A stretch of 64,000 nucleotides of DNA from Dendrolimus kikuchii (taxonomy: Eukaryota > Arthropoda > Insecta > Lepidoptera > Lasiocampidae): the NCBI GenBank assembly GCA_019925095.2, contig CM034409.1, positions 10,092,001-10,156,000 of the forward strand, given 5' to 3'. This document shows, piece after piece, positions 10,590 through 21,605 of this stretch. The notes under the pieces are model-generated. The model made no database searches. It was not told where the DNA came from and saw nothing but the letters and a program-made list of their open reading frames with translations. Position 1 is the first letter of the stretch, and every line of letters begins with the position of its first letter. The position numbers and the translations under genes are program-made.

Positions 10590-11275
10590 CTAGTCACAGG
10601 GATGAAAATAGCACTTTTCGTCTCTGGGAGACAATTCTCCCTGCTGTCAAAAAATTTAGAAATCTATGCGAATATAATACATGCGACTCATGTTCCAACT
10701 TTTTTACAGCCAAATTACAAATTCTAATAAAAAAGTAGCAACAATTTTGTAACATCATTTTATACTTTCTTATCATCATTTATTATGTAATTTATTACCA
10801 TTTATCATTTTATAGTTTTATGCTTTTTATTGTATGCTCTCCATCAAGTGGGCCGTCTGCATGCCTGCTGAACTCATTCAATAAAAAAAAATACTTATAA
10901 ATTACTTTTTAGTAAATTATGATTTAATTTACATAAATTTGAGCTAAATATTTACTATGATCAGTGAAAAAAAATACTGGCTGGCAGAATGCCACAGAAA
11001 AAAACTTGTCTTTTCATGTGTGAAGTACGTGATGATGTTCATGTGATTTAGATATGGATTTATAACGCCTGATTTCATTAGAGAAGTATTTGTTTGTTTA
11101 ACTTATTAGTTATTATTTACTTTCTTCATATTCGAATTGAAAATCAAAGATGTTATCCTCGGGTGAAAGGCCTGTTTAGGCTCTAGAATTATTAGCGTCC
11201 TCGTTACGCTCGTGCGCCAAACCATCTCGTGTCTAAATAGGTCACTTTCACCTCTCGTGTAACAAATTGCATTCG
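10590..11275 (+). repeat. unclassified dispersed repeat C, copy 1
   Basis: This matches 21085-21605 in the same orientation over most of its length, including CCCTGCTGTCAAAAAATTTA, ATACTGGCTG and AGTATTTGTTTGTTTAACT. It ends in an imperfect palindrome, TCCTCGGGTGAAAGGCCTGT against TTTCACCTCTCGTGTAACA. No open frame or recognised family was seen. The copy is split by the insertion at 10768-10890. Confidence 0.75.
10768..10890 (+). mobile_element. 5'-truncated LINE/SINE tail insertion with target duplication
   Basis: The 123-bp insert ends CATCAAGTGGGCCGTCTGC... then CAATAAAAAAAA, the 3' tail shared by the composite SINE and CR1-type LINE. It is flanked by ATACTT at 10762-10767 and 10891-10896. 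The paralogous repeat at about 21240 has a single ATACTT and no insert. Confidence 0.85.
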
Positions 11276-11664
11276 ATTTCGTTTAGTTTTACTCCACTTC
11301 GTTCTGTTGCAATATATTCTATCATATAAATATAATAAATATATCCTATTTGTATACTTAAGAACAATTTATGAAATCAAGATACAATATAGTGATGTCA
11401 ATGTTTCGAAGGTAGACATAACAAGGCTCAGTAATTCCACAGTCTGGCTTGAAATAGCTATTTTATGAATATTTCATACAACGACGGCTTTTCTAGGTAC
11501 ATACTCGCATTTTTATAGCGAAAATATTCTGGCTTTTGCTCCTGACTATTGTTAATGTATGAAATGGCTTGGGATTGTAAGAAATATTTGTTTTTGTGAA
11601 TAATGTTTGTGAGTGTTGTTCTTTTGCAGAATTTATAATGGAACTAGAGCCTTAGGCTCATCTT

Positions 11665-11928
11665 TGCTTGTGAGACAGACAACAGTCAGGCAGACGGCCC
11701 ACCTGATGGAAAGTATTTACCATCGTCTATGGATATTTGTAACAAACTGGCCACTAATGTCAGACCAGAACTCAAGGTTGTTATGGCAGCATACTCTCGA
11801 CTAGGGTAGTAATCATCCAAACCGGCAAATACTCTCTCACTTGGCTGCGGGTTGTTTTGTCGCCTCTTACGACAGGCCGCACGGAAGCTAACAATTATAT
11901 TCTTTCTTCGTTCCTACACGGATAATTT
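11665..11928 (-). mobile_element. composite SINE, copy B
   Basis: A nearly full-length but diverged copy. Tail-side sequence CAGGCAGACGGCCCACCTGA is at 11690 and the head-side CGTTCCTACACGGATAA ends at 11927. A central block around the AGAGAGCAGCAGCG motif is missing. Confidence 0.8.
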
Positions 11929-12149
11929 CCATACAGGCTCAAATAACTGCAGGAAGCCGTGTTAATTTTAAAATGTCTTTAGTAAGTAAGACTGTTGATT
12001 GTTACAAATGAACTTATATTGACGCGCGGAACACCTGAACGCTTTTATCTCAGCGGCCTTGGTGCGAGTGACGGCTTACAAGTATGTGTCTTTAAAGGCT
12101 TTCACTCGCAGCCAGTAAGGACATACTAAACCGTGATGACTTATGTAAC

Positions 12150-12432
12150 CATTTCCTGCGGCCGGGCGGCCTGTCGTAAGAGGCGACTTAACAACCCACA
12201 GCCAGGTGGTAGGGCATTTGCCCGACTGGATGGCTACCATCCCTGATCTATAGTATGTCGCCATAATAACCTTCAGTTGTGTTCCGGAATTAGTGACCAG
12301 GTTCCAGTCTGCCTTAAGAGAGCAACAGCGCATTTGTAGCAACTTTGGTGTTGCAAATGTCCATAGGCGATGGTAATCGCTTTCCATCAAGTGGGCCGTC
12401 TGCCTGTCTGCTGATCTCCTGCAATAAAAAAA
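12150..12432 (+). mobile_element. composite SINE, copy C
   Basis: It runs from CCTGCGGCCGGGCGGCCTGT through the body to CTGCTGATCTCCTGCAATAA and an A-rich end. Only the first ~35 bp of the head are missing. This copy gives the clearest view of the 3' half, including GGTGTTGCAAATGTCCATAG. Confidence 0.88.
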
Positions 12433-12904
12433 AAACCATTCCTCCAGAAATAAGCCATCCTGAGCACATATCCAATAACTACCTTAAAATAAATAATTTC
12501 TCGATAAAAATATAAGCCGAGTATGTCGTTACATTTTATTGGGGCGCGCGTGGTACCGCCGAAAAGTTTTCGCTCGCGAAATTGGTATTAAGTCTCGAGA
12601 GGGTCTTTTGGGGTGATCAAATCATTCAAACTTGGTAGGATACGTTGTGAAAAGTGTATTTTTGTGTCAAAGCATGTTTTTTCTGCTCTTTACAAAAAAG
12701 GGCCGTTTGCATTGTTTTAATACACTAGGCTAAATATAAGTACACTGTCAGACAACTTTTATTTTGTAAATACGTATGCAATGAAAAGTTGTCTGGAAAT
12801 AGTTTCTGAAACATATATTCAATCCGGTTAAAAAAAATTAAAAAGGGGTGGAAGTTTTCCTATAATAATAATAATTTGTGTAAATCAAATCTATATTTAA
12901 TAGA
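12433..12904. other. non-coding interval before Helitron end
   Basis: No coding signal was recognised. There is a locally GC-richer stretch near 12541-12620. Confidence 0.4.
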
Positions 12905-13101
12905 TTATAGAAACTTTTCCTACCTGTCAAACATTTGATGTTCGTCCCGTCGTTTAGAAATCAATTACATTTAAAAGTGAAGTTTTTTTTTCAATATTTT
13001 GGTTATGAATATCAAACATTTGATGTTCGTACCATAGTTGAGAAATCAACGTTTTTCATTTATTGATTCTGAGGCGGTACGAAGTTTACCGGGTCATCTA
13101 G
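12905..13101 (+). mobile_element. Helitron family A, 3' part
   Basis: It contains the family motifs ACATTTGATGTTCGTCCCGT and CTGAGGCGGTACGAAGTTTA, and ends GGGTCATCTAG followed by T. The left half with the GAGAACGGCTGGACTGATTT block is absent. Confidence 0.8.
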
Positions 13102-13592
13102 TTTAATGTAAAAGTTAAAGACTATGATATTAAATTTATCAACCCAAGTAGTAAAAATACACAGTTGAAATTATTAGGTGTGGATAATTTACATATTATA
13201 CACAACACAGGCGTACGCATGGACATCTACACCGTAGTGAGTATCGGAAAGATAGATACTCTTTATTGTACGCCAAAGCATAAGCGGTAGTAGGAAAATG
13301 AATATTTTTTTATAAGCATTTTATTTTCATTCATCAAAAAATTATTAATACACAAAGATAAACAGAAGAAGAAAAATTCTAAAAGGTCGTTTTATGAAAT
13401 TTCACATGCCAGAAATCGAACCCTAAATCTCTGTATTGCAGTGAGATAAGCCAACAAAATCTCAAGCCCACTAAACACCACAAAGGTTGTTTTATAGTGA
13501 TATATTTTAAACGATATCGAGAAATTTTGGTCAAACATTAACTTGTATGAAATAAAAAAAGTAGTAGGGAGTACTAGACATAAATCACTCAC

Positions 13593-13739
13593 TCAAGTCA
13601 TAATTGATCATCCGATTCTCGAAGTACCAGAACACGTACGATGGGGGCTCTGTTGACCTCTTCACGACGCACACCAGCCTCAGCATCGACCCCTCATGAA
13701 TTATTTTCTCCGACTCCCCGACAATTTCTGCGTAGGCCG
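13593..13739 (-). CDS. dpr: dpr-family receptor, exon 5 (second Ig domain, first part)
   Basis: The acceptor TTGGCAG precedes 13739 and the donor GTGAGT follows 13593 on the minus strand. The exon is 147 nt with phase 1 at both ends; the G left over from exon 4 completes the first codon. It encodes AAYAEIVGESEKIIHEGSML, then LRLVCVV with the first Ig cysteine, then STEPPSYVFWYFENRMINYD with the core Trp. This is the start of the second Ig domain of Dpr proteins, including the characteristic EPPSY.FWY and MINYD motifs. The second cysteine strand is not in this exon, so at least one further exon is required. I found none between 2,570 and 13,590. Confidence 0.92.
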
Positions 13740-14424
13740 CTGCCAATAAGATTACAAATGTTACTCCTTAAAGAAACATCGGGGTTGCTTATTATCTAGA
13801 AGCCATGCTCGGAAAGCTAAGCTTAGCTTTATATTAACGCTGTGTATGGAATATGAGTAAAATGGTTATCCTTCCATGGGAAGAATACTTAGGAATGTTA
13901 GTGTTGTCGTCATTGAAATGTCCGTTCTTGAATTTACAGATAACTTTGAATTAACGTCATTTCAACATTTTATATCAGCTTTATAGGACTTTCAATCTAT
14001 GACTGCATTAAATTTATAAAATATGTTTTAAATAGTTAGACGTTGATTGAAAGCTTTAATTTTAATTTTCTTCATTCCTTAGTATTTATTGCTTATTCTT
14101 CTTCCGTGGTATCTATAACTACTTGCTTCCGCCACTTCCTTCCCGCGGTATTTCGGATTTATATATTCTTATCTTCTAAACCCTGAACACATCGATGTGA
14201 AACATACACGAAAATATAGTATGTAATAATTCCTAAAGCATCCATTGGAATTTGTCGACCCTTTTTTACGCCTATTCAAGACAAATTGACACAGAAATAT
14301 TCTAAAAACGCTCATTTATATCTTTAGGAATCGCTTAAAATGGTAAACGTAACACGTTTCCTTAAATCTTGACACTTTTTTAAATATTTATTTGTATAGA
14401 AGGATTGATATATTTGTAACTCAC

Positions 14425-14533
14425 CTACTAATACTAATTTGAAGAATATACTCGTCGGTGGATGTGTCGGCACTTGACACTCATAGTAGCCACCGTCCAC
14501 CGATGTTGCGAATCTTATATGCAGCGCCCAATC
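14425..14533 (-). CDS. dpr: dpr-family receptor, exon 4 (end of first Ig domain)
   Basis: A 109-nt exon between an acceptor (CAACAG) and a GTGAGT donor, entering in phase 0 and leaving in phase 1. It encodes DWALHIRFATSVDGGYYECQ followed by VPTHPPTSIFFKLVLV. The YYECQ cysteine closes the first Ig domain with the cysteine in exon 2, and the CQV.THPPTSIF segment is typical of one Dpr subgroup. The usual D-x-G-x-Y-x-C pattern is present. The 685-bp intron to exon 5 is the shortest in the gene. Confidence 0.93.
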
Positions 14534-14737
14534 CTGTTGACAAATTCTTTATATGAGTGTATGATAATTATGACGAAGCAAGACTTTTTCTGCAACCAAG
14601 AAAGCGATATCTGGATGTTGTGTAGTATTATTAAGGGTTAAACGAATTTTACGACCATGAACTTCACCCAAATTGAAGCAGGTCGAATAAAACTACTACT
14701 TACACGCTCCTTCATACTATACATGTGCAATTTTTTT

Positions 14738-14872
14738 TTTGTCAATTTGGTAATTTTGGTAATTTTGCTTATTTTAGTCATTTTGGTCATTTTGGTCAAT
14801 TTGGCCAATTTGGTCAATTTGGTCATTTTGGTCATTTTGGTTAATTTGGTCATTTTGGTCATTTGGTCAATT
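14738..14872 (+). repeat. 9-bp minisatellite, TTTTGGTCA unit
   Basis: About fifteen degenerate copies of TTTTGGTCA/TTTTGGTAA/TTTTGGTCAAT. The repeat keeps frames open on both strands, a Leu/Val-rich one and a Thr/Lys/Met-rich one; these are judged not to be genes. It lies in the dpr intron between exons 4 and 3. Confidence 0.92.
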
Positions 14873-15239
14873 TCACATCTCATCTTAACCACTTTCACAT
14901 CTCTCATAGAAAAGATTTTCAACGTGTTGCTGTAGACATTAATAGATTTATTTGAGAAGTAGGGGATCACACACGTTTACTCTTAGGTAACGTGTATTTG
15001 TGTATCCGAAGGGAATTCTTGGCATTCAGTCTCCAAAGAAACGATTTAGCAGTAAAGGTGAAACAAACAACACATACACTCCCCTTACATTTATCTAATA
15101 TTATTGATTGATAGATATTACATAAAAATTAGAAATGAATATAGATCTTTTTTAATTTTTTTGATATAGGAATACAGATGACAAGTTCATATCAACGTCT
15201 CACCGGGGCGCCAATTCTGTTATTACTGTATAGTCATAC

Positions 15240-15289
15240 TGGCACTATAGTGGTTGTCTTTTCATATAAAAGCAACCATTATAGTGCCA
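15240..15289. other. 50-nt hairpin-forming sequence
   Basis: TGGCACTATAGTGGTTG pairs with CAACCATTATAGTGCCA around a short TTTCATATAAA loop. The GGCGCCA sequences on each side extend the symmetry. It could be a small MITE remnant or a structured transcript. The interval 14873-16026 otherwise shows nothing recognisable. Confidence 0.55.
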
Positions 15290-16164
15290 TTATGGCGCCA
15301 ATGATCGAACATACTGATACTATTGTAATAGCTGACTTAGAACCCGGGTAGAAAGTGGTGACCGTTGCCTGCGGACATTTACAGCACCAAAAGTTTGCCA
15401 GTCTCGAGAAAATTAAAACTTTTTTGAAAACATTATCACATTAATGCACTAGAATAACGATGGTTGAGCAGAGAAACTTTCTTGGTTATCATTACATACG
15501 AAAATAGAGGCTTAAGGAAGTGTTCCCATAGGATACAAAGTTAGAATGTAGGCAATTGAATTTTAAAGAAAGCCATAAAATTGGAATTTGTTACTATTGC
15601 GTTAATAGCCTTATGATGTAACCAATAAATGTCAAGTGGAATTCTTGATTTCAATCAATACAACATCGGTTTGGCGATTAGCCAATACATTGTTGTGTTC
15701 GTGTCCATTCAGTCCGAACAACAACTAATCCCTTTCCAATAAATGAAACCCGGGAATCACGACTCTAACTCGTATTGACCGCGTTTACTAATTCCATACG
15801 AATTATTGAATTTGCAAGCTCTCGTCTTTGTGTTGCTTAATAGCCAGTTTACTTAAATTCAATGCAACTGAATTAAATGCAGCCAGCCCAAGTAGTAAAT
15901 TAAAATCAGAATAAGATTATAAATTAAATTTGTGACTACAAAAAAATAGTTTTTTTTTTGTTTATGGCTTCGAAGATAGTATATAATCGTATGTACTATC
16001 AGTCAAATATGAGAACGTATACAGTCAGATGTACATACATACATACATACATAACTTCACGCCAGTTCCCTTGCGGGGTAGGCACGAACAACAGAGTGCC
16101 ATTTAGGCTTATTCTTACACACCTCACTTGCCTCTTTGACATTCATAACTCTTGTCATGCAAGC

Positions 16165-17775
16165 TCATCTGTTCTTAAGGCTCCTGACATCACCTTCTGC
16201 TAGTACACGATCAATTTGATCATGGAAGGTGTGTCGTGGCCTTCCACGACTTCTGCATCCATGCACTTTTGCATTGTATATCTGTTTAGTCATTCTTTCA
16301 TCATGCATTCTTTCCACATGCCCGAACCACCGGAGCATTCCTTTCCTTACCTTCACCCCGACACTCTCTTTCAGACCAACTCTCTTTCTTACTTCGGTAT
16401 TACGAACGCGGTCCGCGAGCGTCACTCCGCAGATTTTGCGCAGTGCTCGCATCTCGACCGCGTTTACTCTACTTTCATGCTCTTTCTTCCATACCCAACT
16501 CTCGCTTCCATACGTGAGCGTAGGTACCAGCACCGCGTTGTGTACGGCGAGCTGGGCCTTCTGGCTGAGGTTCTTAGCGCCTAGAAGTTTACCTAACGCT
16601 CCATTTAAACTATTCCCCAAATTCACTCTTCTTTCTATATGAGCGGTGTACCTTCCATCCCTGCTAAAAGCACATCCAAGATATACAAACTCATTCACTT
16701 GCTCCAGCATAACATCATCGACCATTATCCTTGCATTCGTTCTGGTTTCTTCTCTTTCAAACACCATAATCTTTGTTTTCTTCGCATTCAAATGTAAGCC
16801 TCTCGCCTGACAGTCATCTTTCATCATTGTGACTAGTGTTTGCAGTTCTGATGGCGATTCGGCTAAAAGCACGGCATCATCCGCATAAAGCAAGGTGCTT
16901 ACAACTAGATCACTCATCCGCACCCCAACATCCATCAATCTTATTCTCTGGAGACAATCGTCCAGATATAGGATGAACAGCAAAGCCGACAGCACGCAGC
17001 CCTGGCGGACGCCAATATTGACGTCAAACCAGGGCGACAGGCTGCCTTCCACTCGCACGCATGCCATACAGCCCTCGTAAGTGGACTGCACAGCACGCAT
17101 CAATTGGCCATTAATCCCATATCCGGGCAATATGTCCCAGAGGTCCTTCCGCACAACCCTGTCAAATGCTTTCTCTAGATCCACAAAACCGCAGAAAACC
17201 TTCCGGCCCATAGCCAGCTGCTTCTCTACGATATTGCGGAGAGAGAAAACTTGATCCATACATCCCCTTCCATTTCTGAAACCACCTTGTGCATCCCACA
17301 GTAATCCATCGGATACAACTCTCATTCTCTTTTCAATAATCTTCGCATACACTTTAGATGCTGTGCTGATCAAACTGATGGCCCTGTAGCTGGCGCACTC
17401 CATACGTGACCCCTTGCCTTTATACAAGGGCACGATGACAGCGCGCCTCCAGTCCTTGGGAACCTTTCCCGTCCTCCAGCACAAGTTGCATAAGGACAGG
17501 AAAGCGTCCCGGACGCAGGTTCCACCATATTTGATCATCTCAGCAGACACACTATCGATTCCTACTGCCTTTCCATTTTTCAGACTTCTTATCGACCATT
17601 CGATCTCTTCCAAAGTGATCTCGGATGCTGACTCCTCGGAGTCGGTCACAGACTCAGTCGTGGTGCCAGCATCCGGGATATCATCATACATTTCTCTAAA
17701 ATATTCACTCCATCGCGCTAATACCTCTTGTGGGTTAGCAAGAACGTCCCCTGCTTTAGATTTTATTCTTTCCAT
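16165..17775 (-). pseudogene. RTE reverse transcriptase domain frame, C-terminally truncated
   Basis: The 536-codon frame begins near MERIKSKAGDV and covers the RT fingers and palm: LKNGKAVGIDSVSAEMIKYG, FVDLEKAFDRV (motif A Asp), GVRQGCVLSALLF, and LLYADDAVLL, the catalytic YADD. It ends with the C-terminal RWFGHVERM segment. At 16165-16167 the codon is TGA where the second copy (58605-58968) has CGA and continues for about 39 residues to YPARELA. This is a CpG-type transition, which truncates the protein. Frames and deletion relative to the endonuclease make the locus non-functional. Confidence 0.92.
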
Positions 17776-18859
17776 TCTGGAAGCTGACGAGCATTTCCAC
17801 TATACTTTCCTTCATACTATCCCAGTCATTATCCACATCTAAGTCGGAGAAGTCCGCTTTTGCAAGCCTTTCTTCGACTAGGCGCGCATACATACTCCTT
17901 ACACTAACATCTTCCAATTTTTCACACTTTATTCTTTCAAGCTCCCCGAAATTGGTACGCACTCGCCAGTGTCTCCACTTCTTGAAAAGGCCCACAAACC
18001 GGCTTATCACCAGGTAGTGGTCCGTTTCAAGAGTGGGGCCTCTGTAGGCTCTTGTATCCATTATTGTGTTTCGGAGGCGACTATCAATTAAAATCAGATC
18101 AATCATACTTTTCTGATCATTCATTCTCCATGTATACGTGTGAATATCCTTATGATGGAATAGTGTGTTCGACACAAGCAAGTTTCTTTCCATGCATACG
18201 TCTATGATTGGCCTACCAGCATCGTTCACTCTCTTGTCACCATAGGGTCCAAGGACAGCCTCAAGGCCGTCTCGTTTGGTCCCCACCCAGCCATTAAGAT
18301 CACCACACATAATTAGTCTTTCGTTCCCTTCAGCCAGATCCAGAATTTCTCTCACAGACTCCCAAAACTTCTCGAGTTCTTGGGGATCCGCTGAGCTTAC
18401 GGGAGCATAAGCTGCGACCAGAAAAACTCGCGTGATCCCCAGTTTTAGGCGGACCCAGAGAAGTCTCGGGTTCACCAGACAATAAGCTTTTACTCCAGAC
18501 ACAAAGCGGGATGAGAGTAAGACGCCTACCCCCCCACTTGCACGCTCGTCCAGGTCCACGCCGGACCACAGAGCAAGCATGCCACCGGGGAGGTCATCGA
18601 CGTCGCACCCCTTCCGCTTTGTCTCTGTCAGACATAAGGCATCCAGGCTTCTCTCATTCATTATATCAATCATTTCGTCCATCTTATCTTTCATTCCACC
18701 TCTCACATTCCACGTGCCTATACGGCACTCTGCTCCTCTCGACCCGCCAGGTTTGGCGCTGCGTGAAGGGTGGCGGCCCCCTTCGCCGCATGCGCGAGAA
18801 TCCACACCGACGGGGGCGCATCGGTGAGCGTCGCCTGCGGGGGACGCCCTATCGTGCAC
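17756..18859 (-). pseudogene. RTE endonuclease domain frame
   Basis: The 367-codon frame encodes an APE-like endonuclease that nicks target DNA for LINE insertion. Visible motifs are IGTWNVRG (near residue 47), TETKRKG (the metal-binding Glu), GDLNGWVG and the C-terminal TDHYLVISR with the catalytic His. Such proteins are often annotated as craniofacial development protein 2-like. The frame ends SFQNGKNKI and stops just where the RT frame overlaps it by 20 bp. The linker usually found between endonuclease and RT, about 100 residues, is missing. The start at 18859 is uncertain because the first 45 residues are low-complexity and 5'UTR-like. Confidence 0.88.
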
Positions 18860-19099
18860 TGCACTCGGGTGAATCCTGGTCAGAATTGTGGCCCCGACAG
18901 GCCGCCCGGCCGCAGGAAATTGTATTCTTTCTCCGTTCCTGCACGGATAAAAGTAACATCATTTGTTAGAAAAATAATCAATATACTTTTCACCATCATT
19001 CTACTTTTCAATCAAAGTTGCGTTCATGGTGCTCACCACATTGTTCCTTTATTTAGTAGACGTTTTCTTGTCTACATGGTTTTGGGTATCACAATATCA

Positions 19100-19616
19100 T
19101 CTATAATACTATAAAATGCCGTGTCTGTACATTGAAGCTATTTAAAAAAGTAACTGGAATAGATTATATAATCGACGGAGAATACGATACAACTTTTTTT
19201 AGATTTCTTGTCTGTTTGTTCGGGATTTACGTAAAAACTACTGGGTTGATTTTGATGCAGTTTTCACTGATCGACAGTAGATTTTTAGACTTCAAATCTA
19301 CGCTACTTTTTGGGAATTTCTCTAGGATTGATTTAAAATGGCCAAATTAAAAAAAACTAATTCCAAGTGACTTTTACTGATTGATAGCAAAGTGTATGTA
19401 ATAAAATGTGTGATATTTTTTATCTCGGGAATCGCGCGGGAATTTTCCCTGGAGCGGTGTGAAGTAGTTCGCAGGCATAAAAATTAGCTTATTCCGACAC
19501 AGTATCCACTAAAACGTTAGCTTACATTCTTTTTTTAAATACTGCGATACTTCGTGTCCCAGGAATCCAACGGGAATTTCAAGTCAACCGTGGACGAAGT
19601 CGCGGGCATGTTCTAA
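19100..19616 (+). mobile_element. Helitron family B, complete 517-bp copy
   Basis: It starts TCTATAATACTATAAAATGC after an A and ends GGGCATGTTCTAA before a T. Internal motifs are GTAAAAACTACTGGGTTGAT, ATCGCGCGGGAATTTTCCCT and GTGGACGAAGTCGCGGGCAT. It is the uninterrupted equivalent of the copy split by mariner at 8473-10274. Confidence 0.8.
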
Positions 19617-20101
19617 TATTCAATAAAAACATAATAGAAAAATATCAAAATAAGCCATATTTTCTCAAATATCAATCACAAAACTGAAACCAGAATTTTA
19701 AGACTGCTATTATTACTGAAGTATTAACAAATCAATTGTATCGAGTCTCGTGATTTGGTTCTCAACAGCGCCCATAATACTTAGCATTGTTTTGTTTAAT
19801 TTACCGATTAGAACACATTTCAGTAGCTTTGTATTGAAATTGGAAATAGTACTATCGTTTGTAAGGAACTAAGTATTATTTTTTATTATCACATTTTTTT
19901 TAATGAATATTATTGATGATGCTTTTCTGTAAATTAATATGATACTTGGTACCGCCATATAAACTCTTTTCGACCTATACGATCTTTTCTTCTAAATTTT
20001 TTCCATCAAATCTGACGGTGCGTTCCCCTTTCGCACGTCACGCCATTCATTCATTGTCATATCATAAAATAAACTAAATTAAATTAAATCGCTCCGCAAA
20101 T

Positions 20102-20105
<4 letters not shown>
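19617..20105. other. dpr intronic DNA, no feature seen
   Basis: AT-rich DNA without a recognised repeat or exon. Confidence 0.4.

Positions 20106-20183
<78 letters not shown>
20106..20183. repeat. (TA)n microsatellite
   Basis: About 38 uninterrupted TA dinucleotides. Confidence 0.97.
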
Positions 20184-21084
20184 CTTATAAATAACCCGCT
20201 CCGCACCATGAATATAAAATAAATTAACATAAAATAAATATTATAACAAATAAAGGGAAGTGGACTGGGGAGCAGAGGAGCCGCTGCATTTCATTCCCAT
20301 TAATCAGGTAAGTGCGTGCTCATTCTCAAATTCCCGTTCAAAATAGTCCCAATCTCCTATTTTCTTACTTTGACACAGTTCGCTTAACGCTAAACCCAGC
20401 GCCGCCGCACCAGTACTATAATTGATTTCCACATATTTTTTGTTGTCTTTAATCTTTTCCTAATTCCTATTTCATTTCCACATTTTTGTATTTTGTCGTC
20501 TCTTGTCACACGGCAACTCTTCATATTATAATTATTCACACAGTGATGTCTCTAAATTTTACAGTATCATTTATTTCCAGTAATTATTATTATTTCAATT
20601 TATACCTCAATTTGTTTATAATTTATTATTTGCTTATGATTTTTGACAGAGGTAATATCAATTTCTATAAAATTGTACATTATAATGAACATAATTCTTT
20701 GTTAATCTATACGCTGGTATAGAGAATATATGTCACAGTTGAAAATTATGGATAGAAAAGATATACTGTACAACCCACTACAACTAATTAGGAAAAATTG
20801 ATGAGAATGAATCATTACAACAGAATTTTGTGTAAATTATGACAAAGTTGCACTTTTCAGGGTTTGCTTAGCTAAATAGAATGAATAAAACCCTTATAAT
20901 TTCGTTGATGAATATAAAAAATCTAACGAGATGCGCATAGGTTACTGTAATTACCTATATTTCTACAAATAAAGATTCATTAAAGTTTGTTTCCCAGACA
21001 AACTGCTATTAAGGCAGAACGAAGTGGCAAAAACACCTTGTATTGTAAAAGAACTTTTCACATACTCAGATCAGAGGGATACAA

Positions 21085-21605
21085 ACAATACTTTTCATCC
21101 CTGGAAATCGATTTTCCCTGCTGTCAAAAAATTTAAAAACTATGCGAGCCATATGCATATATAATTTTTTTATATAGCCACTGTTAAATCGCGGCATAAA
21201 ATTGTAATTTAAAAATATTAACAACTTTGTAACATAATTTTATACTTATAAATTACTTTTCAGTAAATTATTATTTAATTTGTTATTTTATTTACATTTT
21301 GAGCTAAGCATTCACTATCATCAGTGACTAAAAATACTGGCTGCTAGAATGCCCCAAAAAAAGAAATATACTTGACGTATCATACGTATATGACACATTT
21401 AACGCAATATTTCATTAGAGGAGTATTTGTTTGTTTAACTAGTCAGTTTTTGTTTATTTTCCTCATATTCGAAATGAAAAGCAGAGTGTTAACCTCGGGT
21501 GAAAGACCTATTTAGGCACTTGAAATATTAGCGCCGTCGCTACGCTCCTGTTCCAAATCATCTCGCGCCTAAATAACTCACTTTCATCCCTCGTGTAACA
21601 ATCTA
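21085..21605 (+). repeat. unclassified dispersed repeat C, copy 2
   Basis: Same family as 10590-11275, without the LINE-tail insertion. It keeps the terminal palindrome AACCTCGGGTGAAAGACCTA against CACTTTCATCCCTCGTGTAA. Confidence 0.75.

Larger units (their letters stand above)
16027..18950 (-). mobile_element. RTE-type LINE, defective
   Basis: The element runs from a 5' end near 18950 (GTGCAGGAACGGAGAAAGAA on the minus strand) to a 3' end in a (CATA)n tract at 16030-16053; short tandem-repeat tails are typical of RTE LINEs. It carries an apurinic-type endonuclease frame and a reverse transcriptase frame, separated by a frameshift and an apparent deletion. A second, 5'-truncated copy of its 3' end lies at 58605-58968. 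It sits in the dpr intron between exons 4 and 3. Confidence 0.88.

Noticed and set aside
14638..14970. Leu/Val-rich plus frame and Thr/Lys-Met-rich minus frame
   Set aside because: Both are translations of the TTTTGGTCA minisatellite.
16216..19114. Plus-strand frames of 60-150 codons across the RTE element
   Set aside because: They are antisense shadows of the endonuclease and RT frames.
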